Source: Ahrensia sp. (GTDB lineage: Bacteria; Pseudomonadota; Alphaproteobacteria; Rhizobiales; Rhizobiaceae). From it: a DNA stretch of 64,000 nucleotides. Made by a program: the position numbers and the translations under genes. This document shows positions 52,151-63,725 of this stretch, one piece after another. The stretch lies in assembly GCA_028817895.1 (NCBI GenBank), contig JAPPOQ010000012.1:62001-126000 (forward strand). The letters are read 5' to 3'. The notes under the pieces are model-generated. The model saw only the letters and a program-made list of their open reading frames with translations, was not told where the DNA came from and ran no database searches. Numbering within the stretch: the first letter of the stretch is position 1; each line of letters starts with the position of its first letter.

Positions 52151-53698
52151 TCAACTTTCCGGCGGCGCCCCGCCTTCCGCCGTGCGTTTCTCGATGAAGG
52201 CATTGAGCGCCTCCAATCGATCCTCATCGACATTCGGGCGATTGTCCGCTGCTACAATGGCTTCCCAAACATCGGTGGCGCGGGTTGACGCATCGCGTGC
52301 ACCGCGCTCGGTCCATGTGCCGAAATTCGCATAGTCATGCACCACCGGTTCGTAGAACTCAGTGTCATAGCGCGCCATGGTTTGCGTGGTGGCGAAGAAA
52401 TGCCCGCTCGGAGCAACTTCCTGCAAGGCATCAAAGCCGATTTCCGCGGTTCCCGCCTTGTTGCCCGCGCAAAGCTCTGCAACCATGTTGAGCACTTCGG
52501 CATCGGTGACTAGCTTCTCATAGGAAACCGTCAACCCGCCTTCGAGCCAACCGGCTGAATGGATGATCACACTTGCCCCGGCAAGCAGGCAGCCCCAGAG
52601 GCCGAGCTGGTTTTCATTGGCGGCCTGTACATCGTTCAGATTGGACGCGGAACCGGCTGCGCTGCGCCACGGCAATCCCAGAAAACGCGCCAGCTGACCG
52701 GCGGCAAGCGAAGCCTGAAAATGCGATGGCGTTCCGAAAGCGGGAGCGCCGGATTTCATGTCCACGTTCGACGTGAATGTGCCGTAGCAAACCGGTGCGC
52801 CAGGATTGGCAAGCTGCGTCAAGGTGATGGCCGCGAGGCATTCAGCGTGACTGAGGGTAATCGCACCGGCAACGGTGATCGGCGCCATGGCCCCCATCAG
52901 CGTGAAAGGTGTCACGATTGAGAGCTGCTTGTATCTTGCAAAATCGATCAGCCCCTGCGCCATCGGAATGTCGAGCGTACGCGGGCTGTTGGTGTTGACG
53001 ATCGTATAGCAATGGGGGTTCGCCGCCATCTCTTCGTCTGACAATCCGCGAAACAGCTGCAACATCTCGAAACAATCCATCACCTGAGGCGTTCCGCGCG
53101 AAAAAAAGAAGGGGAACTTGTCGGTCAGGCTGAACTGCGCGTGAGTGGTGAAATAGTGACGCACATTCGTGGCGATATCCTGTGGCTCCACAAGTGGCGA
53201 GATCATCTGGAAAACGTCGAAGTGCTGTGTGAGTTGCGAGAACTCGCGAAAATCGCGGCCTGAACCGGGGCGTCGACCACGCCTTAAATCCGTTGCGTGG
53301 GGAGCGCCGGCGCCCGGCTGAAAGGTCAGGCTCCCAAGCTCCATAACAAAGTCACGATGCGCTGCGCCACCTTTGCACACAAAAGACTTGGGTGCGGTTG
53401 CGAGCGCTGCTTTCACCATGTCGCGACCGATGAAGACCATCTCACTGTCTTCGTCAACGCGTGCACCGCCCTTGGCGTAGAGCGTGCACGCTTCCGGTAG
53501 CAGGACGCGCATGCCAAGCTCCTCCAGCATGCGCAAAGCGGTTTCATGCATGTTCTGGATTTCGTCATCCGAGAACACGCTCATGAGCGGAAAGGGATTG
53601 TGCAGGGTCCGGTAATTGGTTTCGCGCTTGGACACAGACGCCGCGTCGCGATCGCGGCTGCGTCGTCTGCGTCGCCCTGCCTCGCGTGGCGCGGCCAT
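52151..53698 (-). CDS. MttB-family (trimethylamine/glycine betaine-type) methyltransferase
   Basis: The 515-residue protein has the MttB fold signs: FSDDEIQNMHETALRMLEELGMRVL, the segment VCYGTFTSNVDMKSGAPAFGTPSHF, and SHAECLAAITLTQLANPG. The reading frame has no internal UAG, so it is a non-pyrrolysine type, a group that includes glycine betaine methyltransferases and other quaternary amine enzymes. An Arg-rich N-terminus (REAGRRRRRSRDRD) is unusual. No corrinoid-binding partner or MtbA-like protein is encoded nearby. The dimethylglycine dehydrogenase-like gene upstream suggests demethylation of betaine or a similar compound. Confidence 0.88.
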   Translation of the reverse strand: MAAPREAGRRRRRSRDRDAASVSKRETNYRTLHNPFPLMSVFSDDEIQNMHETALRMLEELGMRVLLPEACTLYAKGGARVDEDSEMVFIGRDMVKAALATAPKSFVCKGGAAHRDFVMELGSLTFQPGAGAPHATDLRRGRRPGSGRDFREFSQLTQHFDVFQMISPLVEPQDIATNVRHYFTTHAQFSLTDKFPFFFSRGTPQVMDCFEMLQLFRGLSDEEMAANPHCYTIVNTNSPRTLDIPMAQGLIDFARYKQLSIVTPFTLMGAMAPITVAGAITLSHAECLAAITLTQLANPGAPVCYGTFTSNVDMKSGAPAFGTPSHFQASLAAGQLARFLGLPWRSAAGSASNLNDVQAANENQLGLWGCLLAGASVIIHSAGWLEGGLTVSYEKLVTDAEVLNMVAELCAGNKAGTAEIGFDALQEVAPSGHFFATTQTMARYDTEFYEPVVHDYANFGTWTERGARDASTRATDVWEAIVAADNRPNVDEDRLEALNAFIEKRTAEGGAPPES

Positions 53699-53703
53699 TT
53701 GGA

Positions 53704-56112
53704 TCAGCCTCGCATTGCAGAGCCAGACGGATCGTAAGGCGAGGCTGCGATCACGCTGGCCTTGCGCTTAACCCCCACAATGTGAACGGCAAGGTCTGTT
53801 CCCTCATCGCACAAATCGCTGTTGACCATGGCCATGGCCAGAGATTTGCCGGTTATGTGACCAAAGCCGCCAGAGGTGACGAAGCCAACAAGTTCGTCGC
53901 GGTGCCAAACCGGCTCATAACCGCTGGCATCAGCATCGCCGGACTCAACCTCCAATGTCACCACACGCTGCGCCGGCCCATTGCCGTCACGCTCGGAGAT
54001 CGCTGCCTCGCGGCCAACGAAGTCGCCCTTATCCCAGGCGATCCAACGGTCCATCCCGGTTTGCCCCGCGGTGTAGCCCTGCGTGAACTCGGCATTCCAG
54101 ATGCCAAAGCTCTTCTCAAGACGTAGGGACAGCATCGCGTTGAAACCATATTCGCGCATGCCGAACTCGGCGCCCGCCTCAAGCAGAATCTTGCGCAGCG
54201 CAATGTGCTCGGCGGCCGAACAGTGGATTTCATAGCCCAGTTCACCCGTCACCGAGATCCGGCCGACCTTAGCGCGAATGAGACCGATATCGAATGTCCC
54301 ACAGCCCATGAAGGGCAGGTCGCCAACAGGGCTATCGCTGGCCCTTTCAATAACCTTACGGCTGTTCGGACCCGACAGAGAAAAGCCGACGGTTGCGTCT
54401 GAAATGTCCTTCACAACGACATCGCCATCCATGTGATCCTGGAACCAGCGCATGTGCCACTCACGTAAATAATAGGACCCCATGATCCACCACGAGCCGT
54501 CACCCCAGTTGAAGATCGTCAGATCACCTTTGAGGCGCCCGTCCGGTGCCAACATTGGGGCCAACCGTGCACGACCGGCAGATGGCAGTTTGGAGGCCAT
54601 GATGCGGTCAAGCCAAGCTTCCGCGCCTTCTCCCGTCACCTCAAATCGTGAGAAGCCGGAAATATCGAGCAGGCCGACATTTTCGCGCACCAGCTTGCAT
54701 TCCTCAGCCACGATGTCGAAAGCGTTGGAACGCTTGAGCGTCGGCTCTTCCACAAAATCTTCGGAAGGAGCGAAGTAAAGCGGCACTTCCAGACCCCAGC
54801 TTGCGCCCCAACGGCAACCGGCGGCCGTCATGTCGGAATAGGCCGGTGACATCTTCAGCGGACGACCAGCCGGCAATTGCTCATTGGGATAAGTCATCAC
54901 GAAGCGGCGGGTGTAGAACTGCCCGGTCGTTTCCTTGATGAATTGGCGGTTCTCGGCAAACGGACCGAAGCGTGCGATGTCCATGCCGAAGACATCCGCT
55001 TCCGGTTCGCCATGGATCATCCATTCGGCCAGCGACTTGCCAACGCCGCCGCCTTGCAAAAACCCGGCCATGACACCGCAAGCGCACCAATAGCCCGGTT
55101 TGCCACGCACCGGTCCGACCAGCGGATTTCCGTCAGGCGCAAAGGTGAAGGCGCCATTGACCCAGGTCTTCACACCAACATTCTGAAGTGCCGGGTAGCG
55201 TTCAAACCCCAGAATCAGTTCCTTTTCGATGCGGTCAGGATCTTCCTGCTGCAATTCGAAGCCGTAATCCCAGGGTGCGCCATCAACCATCCAGTGCTGG
55301 TGATCGACTTCATAAATGCCCAGCAGAATGCCCTTCTGGTCCTGGCGCATATAGGTGAAGCCTTCCAGATCGACGGTCATGGGGACTTCAAAATCGATTT
55401 CCTCCAGTTCAGGGATCGTGTCGGAAATCAGATAATGGTGGTTGAGCGGCGAGACCGGCAATTCGATTCCCGCCATACGACCAACCTGCTTGGCCCACAG
55501 ACCCGCAGCATTGACCACATGTTGGGCGTGAACGGAGCCTTTTTCAGTGACCACTTCCCAGCCATCGTCTTTTTGATGAAGCTCCAGCACGCGATTGTGT
55601 TCAATGACTTCGGCACCATGTTTCTTCGCCGCACCGGCATAGGCATGCACCGTACCGGTTGTGTCGATATAGCCTTCGCGGTCCGCCCACATGCCGCCCA
55701 GAATGCCGTCCGTCGACATGATGGGGCAGAGTTCACCCGCTTCTTTCGGAGTGACGAGACGGCAGTCATGAATGCCGATGGACTGGAATGTGCGATAGGC
55801 TGATTGCAGCCATTCCCAGCGATCAGGCGTTCCGGCAAGCGTCAGGCCACCGGTCATGTGGAGACCGATGTTCTGGCCCGATTCCTCTTCGATTTCGCTG
55901 AGGAGATCGATTGTATAGGCCTGAAGCGCTGCGATATTGGGATCGGCATTCAATGCGTGAATACCGCCCGCCGCATGCCAGCTTGAACCGGCGGTGAGGA
56001 TCGAACGCTCGATCAGGCACACATCTTTCCAGCCGAACTTCGCTAGATGATACAAGACCGACGCTCCAACCACGCCGCCGCCGATCACCACCACACGATA
56101 ATGCGATTTCAT
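53704..56112 (-). CDS. Dimethylglycine/sarcosine dehydrogenase-like FAD enzyme
   Basis: ATG 56112 with GGGAG upstream gives 802 residues. Domains in order: FAD-dependent oxidoreductase (VVVIGGGVVGASVLYHLAKFG, then SSWHAAGG, where the His should hold FAD covalently), an FAO middle domain, and C-terminal GcvT-like domains that bind tetrahydrofolate (YGFNAMLSLRLEKSFGIWNAEFT near residue 690, EPVWHRDELVGFVTSGGFGH at the end). The enzyme would oxidatively remove a methyl group and pass formaldehyde to folate. It lies five bases upstream of the MttB-like gene in the same operon. Substrate choice among N-methyl glycines is inferred. Confidence 0.92.
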   Translation of the reverse strand: MKSHYRVVVIGGGVVGASVLYHLAKFGWKDVCLIERSILTAGSSWHAAGGIHALNADPNIAALQAYTIDLLSEIEEESGQNIGLHMTGGLTLAGTPDRWEWLQSAYRTFQSIGIHDCRLVTPKEAGELCPIMSTDGILGGMWADREGYIDTTGTVHAYAGAAKKHGAEVIEHNRVLELHQKDDGWEVVTEKGSVHAQHVVNAAGLWAKQVGRMAGIELPVSPLNHHYLISDTIPELEEIDFEVPMTVDLEGFTYMRQDQKGILLGIYEVDHQHWMVDGAPWDYGFELQQEDPDRIEKELILGFERYPALQNVGVKTWVNGAFTFAPDGNPLVGPVRGKPGYWCACGVMAGFLQGGGVGKSLAEWMIHGEPEADVFGMDIARFGPFAENRQFIKETTGQFYTRRFVMTYPNEQLPAGRPLKMSPAYSDMTAAGCRWGASWGLEVPLYFAPSEDFVEEPTLKRSNAFDIVAEECKLVRENVGLLDISGFSRFEVTGEGAEAWLDRIMASKLPSAGRARLAPMLAPDGRLKGDLTIFNWGDGSWWIMGSYYLREWHMRWFQDHMDGDVVVKDISDATVGFSLSGPNSRKVIERASDSPVGDLPFMGCGTFDIGLIRAKVGRISVTGELGYEIHCSAAEHIALRKILLEAGAEFGMREYGFNAMLSLRLEKSFGIWNAEFTQGYTAGQTGMDRWIAWDKGDFVGREAAISERDGNGPAQRVVTLEVESGDADASGYEPVWHRDELVGFVTSGGFGHITGKSLAMAMVNSDLCDEGTDLAVHIVGVKRKASVIAASPYDPSGSAMRG

Positions 56113-56247
56113 GAGAGTCTCCCACAGTTCTCGATCCGGGCAAGTGGCCCTGGATAGTCCTGATTTCCCACTGTTTTGCCGTTGCCTGTCACAGGCGTCC
56201 ACAACTTGTGCGGCGTGGTCTGACGCCTTTTTCAAAATGCGTTGATG

Positions 56248-57180
56248 TTAGACCGCTCTGGCTGGGCTGTTCAGAAGCGCCTCGACCTCGCTCAACGTTG
56301 GCATGGAGGGTGCTGTTCCAGCCCGCGTCACAGATAAACCCGCAGTCGCACAGCCAAGTCGCACAGCCTTGACCGGGTTCATGCCCCGCGCCAAACCAGT
56401 TGCAAATCCGCCATTGAAGGCATCGCCCGCACCTGTGGTTTCGACCACCGGCCCGGCTCTGAAGGGCATGACGTGATGCGAAACACCACCCGAGCGCAGC
56501 AGCGCTCCCTTTTCGCCAAGTGTGATCACTGCCGCTCCAGCACCCCGCGCAATCAACGCATCGGCGGCCTTTTCAGCATCCTCCACCGTTTCGACCGACA
56601 GACCCGTCAACTCCCTCGCTTCGGTTTCATTGGGCGTGACGTAGTCGCAAAGAGCAATCAGCGCGTCGTCAAGCTCGGCAGCCGGAGCGGGATTGAGGAT
56701 CGTCGTCACCCCCGCATCACGGGCAATCTGTAGGCCTCGACGGGCAGCTTCGATGGGCTGTTCCAGCTGCGTCATGAACACGGTGGAGCCCTCAATCAAA
56801 TCGGCCTTCTGATCGATCATCGCAGCATCGATATCATTGGCCGCGCCGGGGCAGACGATAATCGCATTATCACCGCTGGCTTCTTCTATGAAGACATAGG
56901 CCGCACCTGTGTAGCCGTCGGCATCGCGCAGTGTCGCGTCTGTAACGCCCGCATCGGCCCATATTTTGCTCGCCATGTCGGCAAAAGCGTCCACACCAAG
57001 CCGCGATATGAAGCTGACATCGGCACCCAACCGTCCGGCGGCAACCGCCTGATTGGACCCCTTGCCACCGGGGCCAAGCGCGAAGGAATTGCCAAGGATC
57101 GTCTCACCCATGCGCGGCGCACGGTCCGCCCTATAGGCGGTGTCTGCAACGAATATGCCAAGTATGGTGACCGCAGCCAT
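56248..57180 (-). CDS. rbsK: Ribokinase
   Basis: The 310-residue PfkB-family kinase shows the GPGGKGSNQAVAAGRLGADV N-terminal motif and the GAGDAFNGGFATGLA anion-hole/catalytic motif with the base Asp. It phosphorylates ribose at O5. It lies three bases behind an RbsD/FucU gene. No ribose transporter is next to it, though the orphan ABC ATPase at 48343 is a conceivable partner. Confidence 0.92.
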   Translation of the reverse strand: MAAVTILGIFVADTAYRADRAPRMGETILGNSFALGPGGKGSNQAVAAGRLGADVSFISRLGVDAFADMASKIWADAGVTDATLRDADGYTGAAYVFIEEASGDNAIIVCPGAANDIDAAMIDQKADLIEGSTVFMTQLEQPIEAARRGLQIARDAGVTTILNPAPAAELDDALIALCDYVTPNETEARELTGLSVETVEDAEKAADALIARGAGAAVITLGEKGALLRSGGVSHHVMPFRAGPVVETTGAGDAFNGGFATGLARGMNPVKAVRLGCATAGLSVTRAGTAPSMPTLSEVEALLNSPARAV

Positions 57181-57183
57181 GGG

Positions 57184-57636
57184 TCAGGTTTCGCCCGGCG
57201 GGATAACGCCCTTGCGAAAAGCAAAGCAGCCATAGAAACGCCGCTCATGGGTCTGAATCACCGCATAGGCCTGTTTGGCGCGTTTGTAGAAATCAAAACG
57301 TTCCACCGGCAAAAGCGGCAGCGATTCGCCGAAAGAAGCGTCCACCTTCGCCTGAACTTCTTCCATCACCGGCAATATGGTCGTTGGTTCACCAACTACC
57401 TCCATACGTGCGGCGGCATCATCGACAAATGTGTCGATGGGAAAGACCGACAGCACGGCCTCAACCACTTCCGGCGCCGAACGGTCAATGCGCAAAATCG
57501 TGCCATGCGTTGTCTGCCTAGCGATGGAATCGCTGGGGAAATTCGTGTCTGCAACGATCAAGTCATCGCCATGGCCCATGGCGCGCAACACCCCCAGCAC
57601 CTCGGCATTGAGTAGCGGGTTTATTCCCTTCAGCAT
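57184..57636 (-). CDS. RbsD/FucU-family sugar mutarotase
   Basis: ATG 57636 with GGAGG upstream gives 150 residues; the longer frame to 57705 lacks support. Typical segments are GINPLLNAEVLGVLRAMGHGDDLIVADTNFP and the C-terminal QTHERRFYGCFAFRKGVI. The length fits the FucU side of the family. It interconverts pyranose and furanose or anomers of ribose or fucose to supply ribokinase, with which it forms a two-gene unit. Confidence 0.92.
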   Translation of the reverse strand: MLKGINPLLNAEVLGVLRAMGHGDDLIVADTNFPSDSIARQTTHGTILRIDRSAPEVVEAVLSVFPIDTFVDDAAARMEVVGEPTTILPVMEEVQAKVDASFGESLPLLPVERFDFYKRAKQAYAVIQTHERRFYGCFAFRKGVIPPGET

Positions 57637-57764
57637 GTTGGCCTCCCTGCTGACCCTTCCCATTTGAGCGACCATGACTGTGCCGGGTGGAGCCAGATGT
57701 TGCAACCGCTCCGGTTTGGCCGAGACGACTTTCGCAGCCGACCGATTTGCGGCATAGCGGCGCG

Positions 57765-58940
57765 ATGCTGCACGATTTTCAACCTCAGACCGTGTTCATT
57801 GGCGCATTGGCGGCCTTTGTTGGCTTCGCTTCTTCCTTTGCCGTCGTGCTTGCCGGGTTGAAGGGTGTTGGCGCAAACGAGGCTGAGGCCGCATCCGGCC
57901 TCATGGCCGCCGCGATCGCCATGGGCAGTTGTGGGATCGTGCTCGCGCTGAAGACGCGTATGCCAGTCAGCGTGGCCTGGTCCACCCCCGGCGCGGCCTT
58001 GCTTGCAACGGGAAGCGCGGTCGAAAGCGGCTTCTCCGCTGCGGTAGGTGCCTTTATCGTCTGCGCCCTGCTCATCATCGTGGCAGGCATCTCGAGACCC
58101 TTCGGGCGCGCCATAGCCGCGATACCTGCCTCACTCGCAAATGCGATGCTGGCCGGCATTTTGCTTTCGCTTTGCCTGGCACCCTTTCAGGCCATCGCCT
58201 TTGACCCGATTCTCGGCCTGCCGATTCTTCTGGCCTGGATCATCGGTTCGCGCATCAACCGCTTTGCGGGAGTGCCCTTTGCGCTCCTGGCATTTGTGGC
58301 GGTGGTCACTCTGGGTGTCCCATTTCCTGATGGATGGCAAGACCGGCTGGCCGATGCGGTTGTGCCGCAGCCGGTTTTCATTGTCCCAACCATCTCGGTC
58401 GACGCGCTATTGGGCATTGCGCTGCCGCTTTTCGTGGTCACGATGGCATCGCAAAATATACCCGGCATCGCCGTGCTGCGCGCCAACAAGTTTGAGACGC
58501 CATCGGGACCGCTTCTTGCAACGACCGGCCTGTTTTCGCTGATCTTTGCACCCTTCGGCAGTCACGCGGTCAATCTTGCGGCAATCACGGCGGCCATGAT
58601 ATCCGGAGAGGAAGCGGGGCAACGGCGCGAAAGTCGATACACCGCCGCGATTGTGTGCGGCGCGCTGTACATCCTTTTCGGCCTGTCCGCTGGAGTGACG
58701 ACAGCCTTTGTTTCGTTGGCACCGGGCATACTCATCGCCGCCGTTGCCGGGCTGGCCCTGTTTGCCTCTTTTTCCAGCGCGGCCATGGCCGCTTTCACCA
58801 ACGAGCGAGACCGACCCGCGGCGGCCGTGACCTTTCTGGCGAGCGCCTCGGGCATGAGCCTGTTTGGCGTTTCGGGCGCTTTTTGGGGTTTGCTTGCAGG
58901 AGGGTTGATGCTGGCATTGCTGCCGCGTCGGACAGGCTGA
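57765..58940 (+). CDS. BenE-family permease (benzoate/H+ symporter-like)
   Basis: ATG 57765 gives 391 residues; the upstream part of the frame is not conserved-looking. About eleven or twelve hydrophobic helices fill the protein, with BenE-type segments MPVSVAWSTPGAALLATG, AIPASLANAMLAGILLSLCLAPFQA and TMASQNIPGIAVLRANKFETP. The family imports aromatic acids such as benzoate. No aromatic degradation genes are visible in this window. It converges on recR with no gap. Confidence 0.9.
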   Translation: MLHDFQPQTVFIGALAAFVGFASSFAVVLAGLKGVGANEAEAASGLMAAAIAMGSCGIVLALKTRMPVSVAWSTPGAALLATGSAVESGFSAAVGAFIVCALLIIVAGISRPFGRAIAAIPASLANAMLAGILLSLCLAPFQAIAFDPILGLPILLAWIIGSRINRFAGVPFALLAFVAVVTLGVPFPDGWQDRLADAVVPQPVFIVPTISVDALLGIALPLFVVTMASQNIPGIAVLRANKFETPSGPLLATTGLFSLIFAPFGSHAVNLAAITAAMISGEEAGQRRESRYTAAIVCGALYILFGLSAGVTTAFVSLAPGILIAAVAGLALFASFSSAAMAAFTNERDRPAAAVTFLASASGMSLFGVSGAFWGLLAGGLMLALLPRRTG

Positions 58941-59543
58941 TCAGAACTTCGTGCGCGCTCGCATCGCAGCGCTGAGCGTGCCTTCATCAAGATAATCAAG
59001 TTCGCCACCAACAGGCACACCATGCGCCAGTCTTGAAACAGAAACCGCACTGCCGGAAAGCTGTTCGGTAATGTAATGCGCCGTGGTCTGCCCCTCTACA
59101 GTCGCGTTGACGGCGAGAATGAGCTCTTTGACCGACCCGCCCGCTACTCGGTTCACAAGCTGGGCGATGCTCAGATCGTCCGGCCCAATCCCGTCAAGCG
59201 GGGAAAGCGTGCCACCGAGCACGTGATAGACTGCATTTGTCGTGGCCGCCCGTTCCAGCGCCCACAGGTCCGACACGTCTTCCACCACGATAATGGTCTC
59301 CCGATCACGGCGTGGGTCTGCACAGATCGCGCAGGGGTTGGCAGTATCGATATTGCCGCAGATCTCGCATTCGCCAACAGCTTCCACGGCATTTGCAATG
59401 GCATCGGCGAGCGGCACCATCAGGACACCCTTCTTCTTGATCAAATGCAAAGCCGCGCGCCGGGCCGATCTCGGGCCGAGACCTGGAAGTCTTGCAAGCA
59501 GTTGGATAAGCCGCTCGATCTCACTGCCTTGTGTTGGGCTCAC
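58941..59543 (-). CDS. recR: Recombination mediator RecR
   Basis: The 200-residue protein has the helix-hairpin-helix [16 protein letters not shown], the zinc-finger [22 protein letters not shown], and the Toprim domain beginning [14 protein letters not shown], followed by [19 protein letters not shown]. With RecF and RecO it loads RecA onto gapped DNA. The start is GTG 59543, overlapping the CorC-like gene. In many relatives recR follows dnaX and ybaB; here it is placed behind the ybeY-corC block. Confidence 0.96.
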   Translation of the reverse strand: MSPTQGSEIERLIQLLARLPGLGPRSARRAALHLIKKKGVLMVPLADAIANAVEAVGECEICGNIDTANPCAICADPRRDRETIIVVEDVSDLWALERAATTNAVYHVLGGTLSPLDGIGPDDLSIAQLVNRVAGGSVKELILAVNATVEGQTTAHYITEQLSGSAVSVSRLAHGVPVGGELDYLDEGTLSAAMRARTKF

Positions 59544-60667
59544 GCGGCGTTGGCGGCCTTTACCGCTGTTGCCTTGCGGCGCTTTTCGCGTTGGCTGATC
59601 TGAACCACCTGCACCCGTCTGATACGCCGCGGATCAGCCTCCAAAACGCGGAATTCATAGCCCGGAATGCCGGTGACCACTTCACCGCGCACCGGAATAT
59701 GTCCGGCCAGGGCGAAGACAAGACCACCCAGCGTATCCATATCTTCTGCAACCTCACCGGGATCAAAGCCATTGCCGATCGTTTCAGTCAACCGATCAAG
59801 CTCTGTACGCGCATCGACCTCCCACACGCCAATGCCCGTTTCAACGATGCCCTCGTCGGCTTCGTCATCATCATGCTCGTCCTCAATTTCACCGACGACT
59901 TCCTCCACGATGTCTTCGAGCGAAACCAGACCGTCCGTGCCACCATATTCATCAATCACCAGTGCCATTTGGGTGCGTGTGGCCTGCATGCGCGCCATCA
60001 GGTGCGAGGCCAGCATGGAGGGCGGAACAAACAGCACCTTGCGAATGACCTTGAGGCGCTTCAGCGGTATTGAGAGATCGACCTTGGACAGGTCCAACAC
60101 CTTACGACCCTTGCTTTTGGCGCGGCTGCCCTTACCGGATATTTTGGTGATGTGCAGCAACAGGTCCTTGATGAGCACCATGCCCCGCGGATCGTCCAAT
60201 GTGTCGTCATAAACCGGCAAACGCGAATGCCCGGTTTCCTCAAAGAGTTGCAGAACTTCGCCGAGCGGCGTGTCAAAATCGACAGCGTGAATCTCTGCTC
60301 GCGCCACCATGACATCATCGACGCGCAACTCGCGCAGTCGCAAGATGTTTTGCAGCATGGCGCGTTCTTCGGGGGTAAAGACATCGCTCGCCTCACCCTC
60401 TCCGGCCAATGCTTCATGCAGATCGTCGCGCAAAGTGGAGCCGGAACGCAGACCCAGCCGGATCAGAAAGCGGCTGAACCAACTTTCCGAATCAGAGGGT
60501 TGTTCGAGCACGATGAGTTCCCGACCGGGCTCACGCCTGTCGTCTCCGCTGGCTGAGGAGCTGTTGGTTGAGGACGGACTGTCCCCGGTTGCGTCAGCCT
60601 GCGCAGCCTCTTCTGGCGCACGCACTGATTCCGTGGGCTGGGAAACCTGATCGTTCATCTTGGCCAT
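59540..60667 (-). CDS. CBS-domain CorC/HlyC-like protein
   Basis: The 375-residue protein has a Ser/Glu-rich N-terminal part of about 60 residues, two CBS domains from about residue 110 to 260 ([41 protein letters not shown]), and a C-terminal CorC_HlyC transporter-associated domain ([33 protein letters not shown], ending near [28 protein letters not shown]). It lacks a membrane domain, as in CorC, and probably regulates Mg2+ or Co2+ efflux. In related genomes the next gene is lnt; here recR follows directly. Confidence 0.92.
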   Translation of the reverse strand: MAKMNDQVSQPTESVRAPEEAAQADATGDSPSSTNSSSASGDDRREPGRELIVLEQPSDSESWFSRFLIRLGLRSGSTLRDDLHEALAGEGEASDVFTPEERAMLQNILRLRELRVDDVMVARAEIHAVDFDTPLGEVLQLFEETGHSRLPVYDDTLDDPRGMVLIKDLLLHITKISGKGSRAKSKGRKVLDLSKVDLSIPLKRLKVIRKVLFVPPSMLASHLMARMQATRTQMALVIDEYGGTDGLVSLEDIVEEVVGEIEDEHDDDEADEGIVETGIGVWEVDARTELDRLTETIGNGFDPGEVAEDMDTLGGLVFALAGHIPVRGEVVTGIPGYEFRVLEADPRRIRRVQVVQISQREKRRKATAVKAANAA

Positions 60668-60670
60668 AAT

Positions 60671-61141
60671 TTAATGCGCAGCATGGGGATCGGCAATGCC
60701 GAGTTCGGCACAGATCTCGGTTTCCAACCGTTCCATTGCAAGCGCCTCTGCTTCGACAAGATGATCATGGCCATTGAGATGAAGAAAGCCGTGAATAATG
60801 AGATGGGTGAGATGTGCTTCAAACGACTTGCCCTGTTCGCGTGCCTCGCGCGCGATGGTCTCGCTGGCCAGAACAATATCGCCAAGCAGCGGTGAGAACG
60901 GGCCATCGGCATCATTTGCGGCAAAGGTCAGCACATTGGTCGGTTTGTCGCGCTCCCGCCATTGACGGTTGAGCGAGCGCATTTGCGCATCATCGGCGAA
61001 GACCACACTGACTTCAGCATCCGTTGGCAATTCAAGCCTAGCGCCGGCGATAGACGCCTCAATGGCGCGCTGCGCCAACTCTTCAACCGCGCACTCATCT
61101 GGCCAGTCACCCGCAACAAAGCTGCAATCCACGATCATCAT
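60671..61141 (-). CDS. ybeY: Endoribonuclease YbeY
   Basis: The start is ATG 61141 or 61138, giving about 156 residues; the longer frame is in the phoH gene. The signature HGFLHLNGHDH gives the three His of the zinc site, preceded by RPTNVLTF-like KPTNVLTFAAND and the GDIVLASETI region. YbeY acts in 16S rRNA 3'-end maturation and ribosome quality control. It lies between phoH and the CorC-like gene, the conserved rhizobial order. Confidence 0.95.
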   Translation of the reverse strand: MMIVDCSFVAGDWPDECAVEELAQRAIEASIAGARLELPTDAEVSVVFADDAQMRSLNRQWRERDKPTNVLTFAANDADGPFSPLLGDIVLASETIAREAREQGKSFEAHLTHLIIHGFLHLNGHDHLVEAEALAMERLETEICAELGIADPHAAH

Positions 61142-61166
61142 GGGAGGTTGATCATGCGGACAAAAG

Positions 61167-62306
61167 TCAGCGCAGACCGAGCTTCGCCGCTGCCGCCTTG
61201 TCATAAGCGTCAACAATGCGACCAACCAACTTGTGGCGAACGACGTCAGCGGCGTCGAAAGTGACGGCCACCACGCCGTCAACCGGCGTCAGAATATCCA
61301 GCGCCTCAACAAGACCGGATGTCTGCCCCGGCGGCAAATCGATCTGGCTCGGATCGCCCGTCACGATCATCTTCGACCCTTCACCCAGTCGCGTGAGAAA
61401 CATCTTCATCTGCATCGATGTCGTGTTTTGCGCCTCATCCAGAATGATGGCCGAATGCGCCAATGTGCGACCGCGCATAAAGGCCAGCGGCGCGATCTCG
61501 ATGACACCGGATTGCAGGGCACGCTCAACCTTGTCGCCGGGCATCATGTCGTAGAGCGCATCGTAAAGCGGGCGCAGATAGGGATCGACCTTTTCCTTCA
61601 TGTCACCGGGCAGAAATCCCAGCCGCTCGCCCGCTTCGACAGCCGGGCGGGACAAGATGATGCGATCCACGGCACCGCGCTCCAGCAAAGAGGCAGCAAA
61701 GGCGACGGCGAGGTAAGTTTTGCCCGTTCCGGCAGGGCCTGAACCGAAAACCAATTCAGCACGGTCCATCGCGCGGATATAGGCGTCCTGCGTCGGCGTG
61801 CGCGCATGAATGGTTTTGCGCGCGGTCGAAATCGACGCGAGAGCCAGCTTGCCCTTTTTGACGGGTTTGGGTGTCGTGACCTGGGCATCAGCGGAAACCG
61901 CTTGTCTGATTGCACCTTCAACATCGCCCGGCGCGATGTCTTCGCCGCCTTCTATTCGCGAATACAACGCGTCCAACACTTGGCGGGCCTGTTCCGTCGC
62001 AACCGATGAGCCGCGCAGGTCAACCTCATTGCCCCGTGCGACGGCTTCAACGTTCAAGTCGCGCTCTACAATAGCTAGATGCTCATCATATTGGCCAAAC
62101 AGCGTCTGCGCACGGTGATTGTTATCGAAAACGATTGCCACATGAACCATATCGGACGCCCCGGTTTCCGCTGGCTTTGTGCGAGCTGCGCGTCGATTTC
62201 CAGCGGCCGCCGACTTCGGCGCCTTACTTCCCGAAGGCTCGGTTATGAAATCAGGCAAGGCCTCGGAGGGCACGTCAGGGGCTTTGCCATTGCGTGTTAA
62301 ACTCAA
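61167..62306 (-). CDS. phoH: PhoH-family ATPase
   Basis: The TTG at 62306 with AAAGGA eight bases upstream gives 379 residues, the usual length. The P-loop GSGPAGTGKT is at residues 188-197, with EAGERLGFLPGDMKEKVDPYLRPLYDAL and the Walker B region SAIILDEAQNTTSMQMKMFLTRLGEGSKMIVTGDPSQIDLP. An N-terminal KH-like part precedes the ATPase. It is thought to act in RNA metabolism with YbeY, encoded directly behind it. Confidence 0.94.
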   Translation of the reverse strand: MSLTRNGKAPDVPSEALPDFITEPSGSKAPKSAAAGNRRAARTKPAETGASDMVHVAIVFDNNHRAQTLFGQYDEHLAIVERDLNVEAVARGNEVDLRGSSVATEQARQVLDALYSRIEGGEDIAPGDVEGAIRQAVSADAQVTTPKPVKKGKLALASISTARKTIHARTPTQDAYIRAMDRAELVFGSGPAGTGKTYLAVAFAASLLERGAVDRIILSRPAVEAGERLGFLPGDMKEKVDPYLRPLYDALYDMMPGDKVERALQSGVIEIAPLAFMRGRTLAHSAIILDEAQNTTSMQMKMFLTRLGEGSKMIVTGDPSQIDLPPGQTSGLVEALDILTPVDGVVAVTFDAADVVRHKLVGRIVDAYDKAAAAKLGLR

Positions 62307-62319
62307 GCGTGCCGTCCTT

Positions 62320-63687
<1,368 letters not shown>

Positions 63688-63725
63688 GGCGGCCTTTTAT
63701 CGCCGCTGCATGCGTGAGTCGAGAA

